DNA from: Heliopora coerulea
Taxonomy: Eukaryota; Cnidaria; Anthozoa; Scleralcyonacea; Helioporidae
Reading direction: 5' to 3'
Length of the DNA: 64,000 nt
Assembly: GCA_030142905.1 (NCBI GenBank)
Contig: JASJOG010000007.1
Location: forward strand, 3,491,501 to 3,555,500
Numbering within the stretch: position 1 is the first letter of the stretch; every line of letters begins with the position of its first letter. The notes below the pieces were generated by a model. The model did not search any database and was not told the origin of the DNA. It worked only from the letters and a program-made list of their open reading frames with translations. Below, piece after piece: positions 34,101-49,100 of this stretch. The translations under genes were made by a program, and so were the position numbers.

Positions 34101-37100
34101 GATTTTTTCATCCTTTTTACTGGCAATTGTACATAAATTATATGTATGATTGCCAGTTGAAGGGTTAACCCATGACTATTGTGCAAAAAATTAAGATTAT
34201 TTTCAGTATGCCTTGGGAAGGAGCAAGGTCAGAATGTCTAGTAAGATGAAAATCATATTGTTTATGATGTTTAGAAGTTCACTGCTAATTTCTTCTTACA
34301 TAATTAGCTTCCTAATTGCAATTTCCTTGCAGATGTCACCATGGTCCCAAAAGTAAATGTGTCCATTGCCTTCCTCTAGAAGTATGTATCCGTCAGGGGT
34401 GACTAAATAATTATATCGTGCAGATAAAGTATCGTAATATTACCTGTCATGTGGAAGTAGAGTATATCACCGGTCACCATTAAGTCCCGTTTTTAAACCC
34501 CGTCTGGAGCCCAACAATCGTTTTGCTGGGTAAACGAGCTCGATGAACCTTCAGATATCATCAGCAGTGACACCAAACTTCCACATGCACAGCATTGTTG
34601 CATCAGGGGCAGAACCATAATTTTGAGAAAGTTGGGTGCAAATTTGTTTTTGCAAATTCATGCCACTATGTGGCGTTTTAGTGGAAGAATTTTTATGCTA
34701 ACATCGTGATCATCTTAGCATGAACATCGTAAACCAAAACCTCTTCTATGCCAACGTCAAATTTAAATGTTTGCCGGGCCCAAGTTACGATTTTATATTC
34801 GCTTAACCACTCAATGACGGATTGTCACTTCAGTGCTATTATATCTGGTTTGGTTGTTTACTGGCGATATGTCAGCTCAGCAGTGTCAGTCTTTACATGT
34901 TTCTAAAAAAACTATCAAAATAATGAAAATATTTTCGGAGTTTTGAATTTGAAATTCTCCTACTCTTCTCTTCTTTGATGTTTGTTTCGATCAGTTCTCA
35001 TTGAAAATAATCATGAATCTTCTTGGTGGTCAACATTTATAATGGATAGAACATTGTGGCGTTTACATGTACATTCGACTGCTAACTGTTAAGTTGTTAA
35101 TTCTGAACGAGGAAAATCTCCAGTGTCTAAATACTTTTCAAGACCCAACCGGGACCTGTAGCGAAAAATGCAACTTTGGGCCATCCGGCTGGGAATCGAA
35201 CCCGCGACCTCGCGAGTCTAGTGCGATGCTCTGCCAACTGAGCTACGAAGGCCGCTGCCGAGAGTATGGCCATGAGTTCTTCATTATGAGGTGGTAATGC
35301 CGATTAAGTGAAGGTATATTCGATGGAACATTATAGCATTTACACTCGACCACTAACTGTAAAGTTGATAATTCTGAAGGAGGAAAATCTCGAGTGTCTA
35401 GATATTTTTTAAGAACATTTATAATGCTTGTGTTTTTTAAGCAAGCAAAAAATCACATGACAACTAATCAAAAAAGTGTGGGCGCGTGTCTGGTTCGCCC
35501 CCGCTTAAGTTCATTCTTTTGCATGAAATTCAGATCGTTCATTTTCATTATTATCATATCTTGCCGCCGCATAGGCAGCATATATGTCTAATCAGCATCG
35601 TCGCTTGCCCTGTGTGTCTCGGTTACTCAATGGTCTCGGCGTTTCACCTGTCATCAGAAGTACAAAATTGATCAGAAGGTTCCGGGGTTCGATCCCTTCC
35701 CGGGGCTCAGCAATTGCTTTCTGAATAAACGAGTTTGACGAACGTCCACATATCTGTAGAAGTAGAAAGTTTTACACAAGAAGCCGCGTTATAGGGGTAT
35801 TGTGGTTTCGTCGAACGTGCTCGAGATCAGTGGTTCGAGAGGCGCAACGTTTCCTGGCAAAACACTTACATATAAGTAATACGTGTAGTACATGACAACT
35901 TACATATAAGTAATACGTGTAGTACATGACAGCTTACATGTAAGTAATACGTGTAGTACATGACAACTTACATGTAAGTAATACGTGTAGTACATGACAA
36001 CTTACATGTAAGTAATACGTGTAGTACATGACAACTTACATGTAAGTAATACGTGTAGTACATGACAACTTACATGTAAGTAATACGTGTAGTACATGAC
36101 AGCTTACATATAAGTAATACGTGTAGTACATGACAGCTTACATATAAGTAATACGTGTAGTACATGACAGCTTACATGTAAGTAATACGTGTAGTACATG
36201 ACAGCTTACATATAAGTAATACTTGTAGTACATGACAGCTTACATGTAAGTAATACGTGTAATACATGACAACTTACATATAAGTAATACGTGTAGTACA
36301 TGACAACTTACATATAAGTAATACGTATAGTACATGACAACTTACATGTAAGTAATACGTGTAGTACATGACAGCTTACATGTAAGTAATACGTGTAGTA
36401 CATGACAGCTTACATGTAAGTAATACGTGTAGTACATGACAGCTTACATGTAAGTAATACGTGTAATACATGACAGCTTACATATAAGTAATACGTGTAG
36501 TACATGACAGCTTACATATAAGTAATACGTGTAGTACATGACAGCTTACATATAAGTAATACGTGTAGTACATGACAACTTACATGTAAGTAATACGTGT
36601 AGTACATGACAGCTTACATGTAAGTAATACGTGTAGTACATGACAGCTTACATATAAGTAATACGTGTAGTACATGACAGCTTTCAAATAAGTAATATGT
36701 GTAGTACATGACAGCTTACATATAAGTAATACGTGTAGTACATGACAGCTTACATGTAAGTAATACGTGTAGTACATGACAGCTTACATATAAGTAATAC
36801 GTGTAGTACATGACAGCTTACATGTAAGTAATACGTGTAATACATGACAGCTTACATATAAGTAATACTTGTAGTACATGACAGCTTACATATAAGTAAT
36901 ACGTGTAGTACATGACAGCTTACATATAAGTAATACGTGTAGTACATGACAGCTTACATATAAGTAATACGTGTAGTACATGACAGCTTACATGTAAGTA
37001 ATACGTGTAGTACATGACAACTTACATGTAAGTAATACGTGTAGTACATGACAACTTACATATAAGTAATACGTGTAGTACATGACAGCTTACATATAAG

Positions 37101-40100
37101 TAATACGTGTAGTACATGACAACTTACATGTAAGTAATACGTGTAGTACATGACAACTTACATGTAAGTAATACGTGTAGTACATGACAGCTTACATGTA
37201 AGTAATACGTGTAGTACATGACAGCTTACATATAAGTAATACGTGTAGTACATGACAGCTTACATGTAAGTAATACGTGTAGTACATGACAACTTACATG
37301 TAAGTAATACGTGTAGTACATGACAGCTTACATATAAGTAATACGTGTAGTACATGACAACTTACATATAAGTAATACGTGTAGTACATGACAGCTTACA
37401 TGTAAGTAATACGTGTAGTACATGACAGCTTACATATAAGTAATACGTGTAGTACATGACAACTTACATATAAGTAATACGTGTAGTACATGACAGCTTA
37501 CATATAAGTAATACGTGTAGTACATGACAACTTACATGTAAGTAATACGTGTAGTACATGACAGCTTTCAAATAAGTAATATGTGTAGTACATGACAGCT
37601 TACATATAAGTAATACGTGTAGTACATGACAGCTTACATGTAAGTAATACGTGTAGTACATGACAGCTTACATATAAGTAATACGTGTAGTACATGACAG
37701 CTTACATGTAAGTAATACGTGTAATACATGACAGCTTACATATAAGTAATACTTGTAGTACATGACAGCTTACATATAAGTAATACGTGTAGTACATGAC
37801 AGCTTACATATAAGTAATACGTGTAGTACATGACAGCTTACATATAAGTAATACGTGTAGTACATGACAACTTACATGTAAGTAATACGTGTAGTACATG
37901 ACAACTTACATGTAAGTAATACGTGTAGTACATGACAACTTACATATAAGTAATACGTGTAGTACATGACAGCTTACATATAAGTAATACGTGTAGTACA
38001 TGACAACTTACATGTAAGTAATACGTGTAGTACATGACAACTTACATGTAAGTAATACGTGTAGTACATGACAGCTTACATATAAGTAATACGTGTAGTA
38101 CATGACAGCTTACATATAAGTAATACGTGTAGTACATGACAGCTTACATGTAAGTAATACGTGTAGTACATGACAACTTACATGTAAGTAATACGTGTAG
38201 TACATGACAGCTTACATATAAGTAATACGTGTAGTACATGACAACTTACATATAAGTAATACGTGTAGTACATGACAGCTTACATGTAAGTAATACGTGT
38301 AGTACATGACAGCTTACATATAAGTAATACGTGTAGTACATGACAACTTACATATAAGTAATACGTGTAGTACATGACAGCTTACATATAAGTAATACGT
38401 GTAGTACATGACAACTTACATGTAAGTAATACGTGTAGTACATGACAACTTACATGTAAGTAATACGTGTAGTACATGACAGCTTACATATAAGTAATAC
38501 GTGTAGTACATGACAGCTTACATATAAGTAATACGTGTAGTACATGACAGCTTACATGTAAGTAATACGTGTAGTACATGACAACTTACATGTAAGTAAT
38601 ACGTGTAGTACATGACAGCTTACATATAAGTAATACGTGTAGTACATGACAACTTACATATAAGTAATACGTGTAGTACATGACAGCTTACATGTAAGTA
38701 ATACGTGTAGTACATGACAACTTACATGTAAGTAATACGTGTAGTACATGACAGCTTACATATAAGTAATACGTGTAGTACATGACAGCTTATATGTAAG
38801 TAATACGTGTAGTACGTGTGGTATGTAATGGGTTTTTAAATGTTTGTTTGTTTCAGCCTTATGACGATACTTACTTAAAGAACAGAGATCCCCCAATCAA
38901 ACACGTCTCGTTTCACGCTTATCTAAAGAAGCTTACGCAAGGACAAACGAAGTACGTGCTGGACTATAATGTATATAACATATATATATGCTGTATATAA
39001 AATTTGCCTGACTGGTCTTGCTTTCCTTTCTTTTTAACTGTTTTTTACGCTGCCGGGTTATTGAACAAGCATCATTTTGATACCAATCTTAAGCAGTTTC
39101 GTGATGTTATGTTAAGGCCTATCCACACGGTACGATTGTCGTGTACGATCCTTCACTTCGGCGCATGCGATTATGTCGTAAAAGCACAATTCCTGCTTGT
39201 TATTCGCTGGCGAATGTTGCAATTGGTCCTAAAGACTCTCATGACTGAATTGGATACATCAAAATGAACGTATACGATAGTCGTATCGTGTAAATGGGCC
39301 CTTACTGTAGATAGTTTGGCTGTCTATAATGTAACTTGATCGTCCACTCGTCTTATTGAAGTTGCATTAAAGCAACCGACGACATACTGTAGTGCGCTCT
39401 GTCAATGTGTGGCTATCCTGGTCTTTGATTAATGCTTTCGACGGGCTCACCAAATTCTGTAACATAATTCGCTTATAACATTTGAAATCAGTGAGTATCC
39501 TCCATTTAATTGTGTGGAACTATGTACTTGGGATGCTGGTGGCTCAGTGGTCGTGCACGTGTCTCTCACCACTGTGACTTGGGTTTGATTCTGACTCCGT
39601 GCAGTTATCTGATTACAGTCACCTTTTGTCACATGTGAGAAGAGTGCTGTCCAGTTTGTTTCTACCAAGCATCGCAGGTTTTCTCCGGGCACTCCGGTTT
39701 CCTCCTGTAGTGACACTGGACCCGTGAGGGGTGGACCTTACTGGACCTCTTGGGAGACCAGCTCAGGTAGCTGATAGGGTTATCCAGCATAAATAAAGGT
39801 ACTTTGCCTTTACCTTTACTTGGGTGAAAGACAAGGATATTAGGGTTACTCCAAGTGAACGAACCCCCATCTTCCATTGGCTCAGAAGATTTAATTGCGG
39901 TATTGTCGTGTATTTACACCATCGTGTGTTTTTTCGTTTCAGAGGTAAATTTGCCGTTCTTGAAGATATCAGTTGTAAAATTAAACCAGGCTGCAAAGAA
40001 CATCCACCGTGGCCTGATGGGATATGTACCAAGTGTCAACCAAGTGCTATTACATTAAAAAGACAGGTATGGCCTTCATTGAGATATATATTTTCGAATT

Positions 40101-43100
40101 GTGGGAGTTTGGAGATATCTTGAGTGATAGGTGAACGTTCGTCAAGCTCTACCCTCAGAAAACGATTTCTGAAACTCAAAAATCCCCAGGCTCTCCGCCT
40201 GGGGCTCAGAAATCATTATGGTTTTTATTGTTACCCGTGATTTTACGTCCCGGGCGATGCTGTTGAGATTTGCCAAGCTGAATAAAACGAAAATTAGTTA
40301 CTCGCTTGGCATGTTCTTATTGAGTCTGACGAAAATTTCACGTGCATCCACCTATGAAAATAATATCTCATATAAGAAAATGTTTTTATTTGTTATGTGA
40401 AAGAACATATACCTGACATTAATTTTCCTTCGTGAATCTTCCATTGCACATACCAAATGCACGTTTTGTGTTCCAAAATTTCGAACATGAAATTTTGAAC
40501 TATGTCATTTCACATGTGAAATTGGAGTATCATAAGCGAAAACGTTCTGTTTTCTTATGTGAAGTCAAAATTTGACATGTGAAGTCAAAATTTGATATGT
40601 GAAATTATTCCAATTCCATAGTTTTTCACATGTGAAATAACATGTGAAACTTTTGTAAAAGCTTATAACTATCCTGCCCGAGAAAGAAGTTACCTAGAAT
40701 TTACGTCGACTGGTTGCAGGCATCTTGAAGATGCATTCGCTTTGCCGTAAAGATATTTAGGTTCGCGCTGGGCAAAAATTAAGTAAGAAGTTAGTTGTAA
40801 TTTATCCACTTTAATAACTGTTATTTTATTTGTGAATTTAAGGAATACAGACATGTAGATAACATTATGTTTGAAAATCCGTTTTTGGTGGAAAGATTTC
40901 TCAACTACTGGAGGAGAACAGGAAGACAGGTTAGTAAATGTAAAAACTGACATAAAATTTGACACACTTTTGTCATCTTGTGGTGGTACTTGGTGTGTGT
41001 ATACCCTTAGAGTAGTCGTCAGATGTGAAGTAACGCTGGTAGTTCAGGCTTTCGAAATTTGGGTACAAGATGACTTAAGATTGAACCGTCAAATTAGTGC
41101 TACTGTAAGTAAAGCAAATAAAAGGTTTATCACCAGTGGTGACGCCAAGAATTCCCCGACAGGGAAGCTAATCCAAGAGGGCCATGACCACGCCTCCTTC
41201 ATAATGTCGTTGTTTGAAAGTCGAAATCATCATGTTATTTTTCGCAAGAATAATCTCGACTTCTGACTGGAAACAGTTTACCGTTTAGATTTGCCATGGG
41301 AAGAGTCTATTATCTTTCTTGACTAAATCAATAACAAGAACTCATAGTTTGTACAATATATAAATTTGTTGTCATCAATGAAAATTCCCCGACGGATGGT
41401 TGATTTTTCCTGGACCAGTCTCAAATCTCTGGCCATACGATAAATAATTGCTTGTTTAACTTTTAGCGGTTGGGATTTCTTTACGGCCGCTACGAGCACC
41501 ATAAAGACGTTCCTTTGGGAATAAGAGCAGTTGTTTCCGCCATTTACGAACCGCCACAGGTGAGTGTAACCTTAAGGGTTTTTACCCCTTCCAGTGTAAC
41601 TAGCAAAGTACGACTGCAATATTGTAAGATATAAAGTTCTGTGCATGTGTTTGAGGTTATGCTCTCACCTGTGCAAGGAAAAAATCCCTCGGTGCTTCGG
41701 TGAATTACTATAAAAATTGGTAAAGAAAGCAAATTGGGAAAGCATACGTGAAATTCTAATAATTTTTCTTGGGACAAAATTTCTCAAAGTCCGCAAACTT
41801 TATTGTTCAGAACAAATGGCTTGAAAAGCTTCCTTAATATTTTACGATGTCTTTGAAATATGTATCCTACCAATTTTCTGAAAAATTCTCCGAAAAACCG
41901 TGAAGATTTATCTAGTTTTCAAAGTTACTGTTACAATGGTAATAACCAATAATTTGGACAGTTTGACAAATATCTTCCCTATATGATAACGTAAAAATTT
42001 CAAAGATTGGTGACAGCCATGGCTGATCGCAAAGAATTCTAATGTTTCGAGTAAAGGCCCTTCGCCAATAGAGTGAAATGTGTCCTGAACAGAACATGTT
42101 TCACTCTCTGACGAAGGACCTTTGCTTGAAATTGTGGAATTCTTTGTGACATGTCACGGCAGTTACCAACCTCTGACGTTTTTACGTTATTTAGCACTAC
42201 CCTATATCCTATTTTTTTTATATTCATGATATTTCGTCTTCATAACAACGTAAATGATTTGAAACCGTGAGAATCAATTTATGTCGGTGAAAGCTGATCG
42301 GCCAGGTTAGTGTAGTCATGAGAAAGACTGTTTGTGATTGACTTTTCGACTGCCGTAACGGCGTTCATCTTCAGAGTTCAAAGACGACCGCCGCTAAGGC
42401 CGTCAACGCGTCAGTCGCTAACAATCTTTCTCATGACTTCATTAACCTGGTAGATTAACTTTCACCAACACGTACTTCTTCGACATTTAGATATTCCTTG
42501 CTCTGGACTTACAATAATTTTAAAGACAGAAACTCGGATAAATAAAGACTGCACTAATTGCAGCTTGTGCATGAACATAAAAACTGTAGGGGAAACATCT
42601 TTAAGCAAGTTTGTCCTCTGAATAGGCTTTGTATATTGCAACGTCATGGACGTAATCAACCTATTTTGATTGGGGGGTGTCCAGCTTAATTTGCCTGAAT
42701 ATTGCATCCTTTCAAAAATTGTGCGCGAAATTAATTCGACCAGCATTCAGCCTGTGTATAGTGTAACCTCACTTCCTCGATGCCACTACGTAAATTAAAA
42801 ATAAACCAGTTACAAAAAGCGATTTTGACCTACCTTACCGTACCAAATTTTGCCCAGAATTTAATGCTGTAACTATACAGTCAACTCTCGTTATTGCGGA
42901 CACCCTGGGGACTGTCACTTGGAGTCCGTAATAGCGAAAGTCCGCAATAGCGGGGTGCGAGAAAAATGACCCATAGTCAGGTTGTAAATGTCTTTACTAT
43001 GTATTACTGCTTTTTTATTTTAAAATGTCCAGTTTCTTTCAATTTCTAGTTAACATTTACTGTGATATATAAATACACAATACAAATTAAAATACAAATC

Positions 43101-46100
43101 AAAAATTTATATTGAGATAAAATATTATATACCCGAGTTGTGGGGCATATTCCTTTAGAATCCGTTTCCAGCCGATAATTTAAGAAAATAAAGTAGAAAA
43201 CATACTCCGAGTATCAGTTCCATCTTGAACTCAAAATTTGAGAAAAGCAAGTGGACACAGAAAAGCAAGTGGACACACTCGCTCAACATCTGAGTCTTTG
43301 TAACTCAATGGTTAGAGCGTCTCACCGGCGATCAGAAGGTTACGGGTTCGATTCCCGTCAGGGACTCAGAAAGTTTTTCTGAGAGAACAGCTTGAGAGCG
43401 TGCGTATTAAAAACATAATTACCAAGCTACCACAAACACATCATTGATTAACATAAAAATAGACGACATATCGAGACTAGCAGACTGGCAATACATATGT
43501 CTACCATCTATACGAACCAGTACACAAATTTAACCTTCGCTCAGCATCTGAGTCTTTGTAACTCAATGGTTAGAGCGTCTCACCAGCGATCAGAAGGTTA
43601 CGGGTTCGATTCTCGTGAGTGACTCATAAAATTTTTCTGAGAGAACAGCTTGAGAGCGTGCGTATTAAAAAGAAATACAAATGTTAGTTTGGAACCGCAC
43701 GAAGTGTCCGGAATTCCGTAATAGCGAGAGTTATTTCAATACATTTCATAGTAGTTTCGGCCGGGGATTTACCATCTGTCCGTAATAGCGGGGTGTCCGC
43801 AAGGCGAGAGTTGACTGTATTTCGAATTTTCGAATTATATCCCCAATTTTCTGATTTATTGCAAACTTTAGGGGGTTTCACATCCCCCATAAGCTACCCC
43901 CCTGTGTAACGTTTATTACTTTTACATTGAAGGCGTCAACTGCAGATAGCTTGGAACTTTTTGAAGATCCTCGAGCCGGAAAGGTCGACGAAATAGCCAG
44001 TAAACTGGGTGTCCGCAAAATTGGTTGGATATTGACAGATCTTGTCGCAGAAGACCTAAAACTGGGAACGGTTAAACATCTTAGACATAGTGAAACGTAT
44101 TATATGAGCGCCGAAGAGTGTATAATGGCTGCCGACTTCCAAAATAAACATCCTAATATTTGTAAATTATCTAACAGGAACAAGTTTGGATCAAAATTTG
44201 TGACAGTCATCGTAACAGGTACATGATATGGCAATTATTCCCTAGGTTATATCGGTTACGCATTTACTACATGTTAGGTCAGTGTAAATGAAATGTCAGT
44301 TCTTCAGGCGTTTTCAGGGAAATGAAGATATATGGCACAACTCTTGGTAAAAATCTCGAGAATTAGACATAGAGAATTTTTTTGGTTATATTAGGCAGCA
44401 ATTGGTATTTATTTTAAGACGAAACGGCGATCATTTGGGAAAAATATTTTTCTTTTTGTCGCGTCTTTTAACAGGTCATAGTGAGAAGCAAATTTCATTT
44501 GATGGTTGGCAGGTAAGATTTGTTGAGTTAACTTGTTCAAACATGAGAAAAAACAGAGATATGTTTGCTGCCCAAGGAGAATTCAGGTTCCACAATCTAG
44601 ACGAAACATTGGACTCCCTTTCAATCCAGACTTCTGCTTTTCATGAAGGATAGCGATGAAGCAAACGGTTATGATTCGATTTCGAAACGACCGAGCTGTT
44701 AGTGTCTAAATTCTGGACATAGCTTTGCTTGAATTTGGAAGATTTCCGGTAATTCTTATCATTACTATGAACTACTCTATCAAACATGAAGGAGAATGTT
44801 TCATCTTGAAATCAAACACCGAAAAGAGCGTTTAAAAAAGAGTTTTGAAACGCTGTTTCGAGGTGATTGATTGAAACGGTGCGGTACCTAGAGGGGGTGG
44901 GTGATAGCAATGGGGCGCTTGCTCCGAACACAAAATTTTACGGGGCGACATTTTCAGAAACCAAGATTAGACTTTTTCTAGATTCAAAAGGATTTTGCAA
45001 AGCTCAACAAAATCTCTCGAATGCATGTCGTTAAGTAAATCAATGTCCAAACCAATGTTTTGACTTCACATCGTTAATTAAAGACTTCTCAGCTTTTGAG
45101 GCTTGAAAGCGCCTGTTTCAAATTTTCAATTACAATTTGAATAATAAAAAAAAAGCCACAAAAGAACCACTTGTTTTTATAGAAGTGCCTCGTTTAGTTG
45201 TACACTGGTAGTACATGTATACAATTATTCCCGGGGGGGAATTACCACCTTGGGATGGCTCTGGATGGAAGGGCCAAACAATCTCGCCACTGTTTGATAT
45301 ATCGTATTGAACTTATGAGGAAAACACGAAGTCATAACCTGGACGTGCGTTGATATCATGATCAAGAACTTGCATTCACTATGCGAACTTTTGCCTTGAT
45401 TTCGTGCTACATTGTTCCTTCGCTTGGGAAGTAACACATCAAATACCAATCAAGAGTTTGTCCTTCCTGAGTAGAAGGACGTGAATTGAGAATACGAAAC
45501 AACGGTTTTCAAGTGTATTTTCATCATATTTCAGGTATCCAATCAGTGTATGGCTTTGGTACAAGACGATATATTACTCCCCACCAAAGATGAGCCAGGC
45601 TTGGGTTATGTCAGAGAGTCGTCAAGTCAGCAATACGTACCTGATGTGTTCTACAAGGTAATACATTTCAACTTCAATAACTATTAAAATTCTGTGTTCA
45701 GAATAATATTTTGCGACTGTTGGACAAAAACCAGAGGCTGCCGTCAATTTCAAAAAAATGCAAAATGAAACATCCGAAGAGGAACATCTTGAAAACTCAA
45801 GAAACGAGTTAAAATCGGGACGAATAATTATCGATAATATTTCGGTGTTATTTCAAAACTTACGTCAGACCAATTGAAATTACATCAAGTTTTTCGTGTC
45901 TTGAGTTCTTGAGATGTTTCTCTTCATACGTTGTTTTATTTTGTATTTTCCAATTGTTGATTAGCCAAGATGTCAAAAAACTTTGAATGAGTAATAATCA
46001 GTTTCCTGGTAGCCAGTCTACGAGCTGTAGTAGCACTAACAGCTACATTTGGACTCGAAGAATGATATAAAAGTGGAATTGTGTGTGGGCAGAGTTGAAT

Positions 46101-49100
46101 GACATATGAATTGCTAGAAAAGTCAGGGAACTACTGAAACTTGCGAGAGGAAATAGTGACGTTTGGAGCGAAGAGGCTCAGTAGAAACGTCACTATTTTC
46201 CCTGGCAAGTTTGGCAGTTCTCTTATCCTTTTTGGCCTTTTGCGTCTCGCTTCGGACAATTAAGTTCGGCTGTTATTTTGCCGTATTTTAGGTGTATTGG
46301 CATTTTCGTGTTTGCTACGATCATTATTTTGCACATGCAATATTCCCCTTGAACACTACTCTATTATACACCAGCAATCTTCTTAAAGTTGTTGAACGAA
46401 GTTCGTTTCGGATAATACTGGTAATCTACCTACAAGTGGATCTATGATGTAAAAGTATTGCATGTTTCCATTTCGCTGTTAAGTTGGGGTTATGTTTCTC
46501 GATTTCATCTTTCAGGACAAAGATTCCTATGGTAACGAAATTATCCTTATGGCTAGACCCATGCCCATCGAATATGTACTCATTGAGGTAAGTATTCAGT
46601 TAATCATTTGTGAGTATGTTCTGAAGTTTTATGAAGTTAAAGGAAGTTGAAGATGAAATACAGCAAAAGAGCTCACAAGAAAAATTCCTTCCATGGGTAA
46701 CCATCTTGACTTCAGTTCGTTCATATTTTAGACTTCACTCTCTAGGGATTCGTTATTGACATCTTCTTGTTTTGCGTCAGTATGTAAACCTTGTTCTATC
46801 GAACCTAAGGGTTGGAATTAAAGGAGTACCCGGTCAATTCCTCTTCAGGGTGAAAACGCATTTTATCTCTCAAAAGCTGCACTTTTTTATTTCATCCAAT
46901 CACGAAGATTCCAAAGAATATGTTTCAATCAGAACTTTGTACAGGCAGTGGCAAAGCTGATCATAGCAACAGGTCATGCTATGCAAATTTAAAATTATCG
47001 ACGATATTTAGGTATCAAGCCATATCCATCCACCAACACAATGGTTACTGTATAAAAATGCAAGAATTAGTGGCCAAGGTAGTGGTTATACTAAGCATGA
47101 CCAGAAATTACTCCAAAATAATGTTGACGGATATGTTTTGGTTGATATCTAACTATTGTACATAATTATATATCTTCATAGCATGATCCCGTTTTTGTGC
47201 GTAGATAATCTTAAATTTCCTTAGCATTACCAGTTGCTATGCTTAGCTTCGCCACTGTGTACCGTTAGTGTACGAAATCGCCATAAGCTGAAGAAGACGT
47301 ATTTAAAACTACCTAATTTGGATCACTGGACGGTCAGGAGTGAATTAAAATACACCCTCTGTCAATGACTAATTTTCTCGAGTATAATTTTAGAAAGATG
47401 AAAATCTCGAGTGTCTAGATATTTTTCTAAGAGCCAACCGGGCACTGTTACAAAAAATGCAACAGTGCGCCATCTGGCTGGGAATCGAACCCGCGACCTC
47501 GCGAATCTAGTGCGATGCTCTGCCAACTGAGTTACGGAGACCGTTGCCGAGAGCATGGCCACGAGTTCAGTATTTGTAATGGTGGTAATCACGATTAAGT
47601 ATAGCGTATATTCGATAGAACGTTATGGCATTTACACCCGACCGCTAATTGTTAAGTTGATAATTTTAGATGGATGAAAATCTCGAGTGTCTAGAAAAAT
47701 ATCTAGACATATATATAATATATATAATATAATATATATAATATAATATATATAATATAATATAATATATATAATATATATAATATTTATAATATATATA
47801 ATATGTATAATATATCAAAATATCGAGATTTCCAATGTTTTCTCGAGTATAGCCTGACGTGACGTATCCTCCTCGTGGATGAAATTCAACATGGGCACAC
47901 TATTAGACACAGTGTTGCATTGTGTGTCCAAACCTAGACTTCATCTTATTCTTAGCACCCACATCCCTCTCAGAATCCCAAAATGTTTCCAGTTTTATGC
48001 GTACATTGTCGAGATATGAATGCATACGGAACGCCGATTAGGAATGAAGCCAGCTGAACGATTTTCTTGCTAACTACTACAAAACACTAGTTAATTTAGA
48101 AAGAAAAGCAATAATTGCATTGGTAATACGTTTATTCTGTGCAGGTTCCAGCTGCATTTCCCAAAGAAAACCAGTATACGTTCTCCGGTGGAAATGGTGA
48201 GCCATTCCCCATCGCGAATCGGGAAGATCTAGGCGAGATTCAGGTAAGTGCTTTACAAAATTCCTTTCAGTCCAATGTGTTAAAACAGTGATTAATAAAC
48301 ATTACCGAAACCTTGATATCAACGCGTCAACACTTCAAGTGACGCAATTAATCCAAGAATTACAGCAAAAATATTAGACTCTTATTTGTTTCGTACATTT
48401 TATGAGTAATAAGTAAATTATAATTATAGCTGTACTATAGTAAAGTACATGTTGTATCGTAGCGTCAGATGTATAAGTTAGTTTTTATGTCACTAATAAA
48501 CACGGCCCTTTAAAAACCAGGGAGATGAAAGCCAACCTTGTGTAAATAACTTTAAATTGATTGAAATTTTTATCAAACCATTATACAGTTGTGTTGAAAC
48601 GTTCGAGTAAAAATCGCGATTCTACATCGTAATGAAAATGTTTAAATTACCTGTGTAATAAAGATAACGTTTGCTAATTTGACTTAAATCTATTGCCAGC
48701 CGACAATTTGAAAAACTATAATACAAAACATAATCCGAAAATGAACATCTTGTAAATAACTCAAGATATGAGCTAAAGAACAAGACAAAAGTGAGGTGAT
48801 AATATTTCGACTTTATTTCAAAGCCTTCGTCACATCAGCTAAGGCGAAGGCTTTGAAATATAGTCGAGATATTATCACCTTACTTTTGTATTGTTCTCAA
48901 GCCCATATCATGAGTTATTTACAAGATGTTTATTTTCAGATTATGTTTTAATTTCACTTCACATTTTACTTCGATGAAGGGCTTTGGTGTGAAACGTTAA
49001 GAATCCAGTTTTTTTTTCTTTTTTTTGGCAGTGATACCTTTAAATATTAGTGCTCACCTCAAGACTTTAAAATGGAATCCCATCAATGGCAAGAAATACC

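Larger units (their letters stand above)
42650..43905 (+). repeat. Dispersed repeat split by the pogo-type insertion
   Basis: The left part (42650-42877) and right part (43818-43905) match consecutive parts of the repeat near the start of the window (about 285-560). The left part shares TTTTGATTGGGGGGTG and CCAGCTTAATTTGCC; the right part shares GCAAA(C/T)TTTAGGGGGT. The pogo-type element lies between them. Confidence 0.8.

Noticed and set aside
35179..35253. Functional tRNA gene on the minus strand
   Set aside because: A mismatch in the acceptor stem, a weak anticodon stem, a Ser-type anticodon without the long variable arm, and a second copy in the same repeat context at 47469 indicate a tRNA-derived repeat.
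35863..38816. CRISPR-like regular array
   Set aside because: The 34-bp units are contiguous with no spacers, in an intron of an animal gene; it is a minisatellite.
39447..40058. Frames on the minus strand around the NPLOC4 exon at 39943
   Set aside because: They are translations of SINE family A and of the antisense of a real exon.
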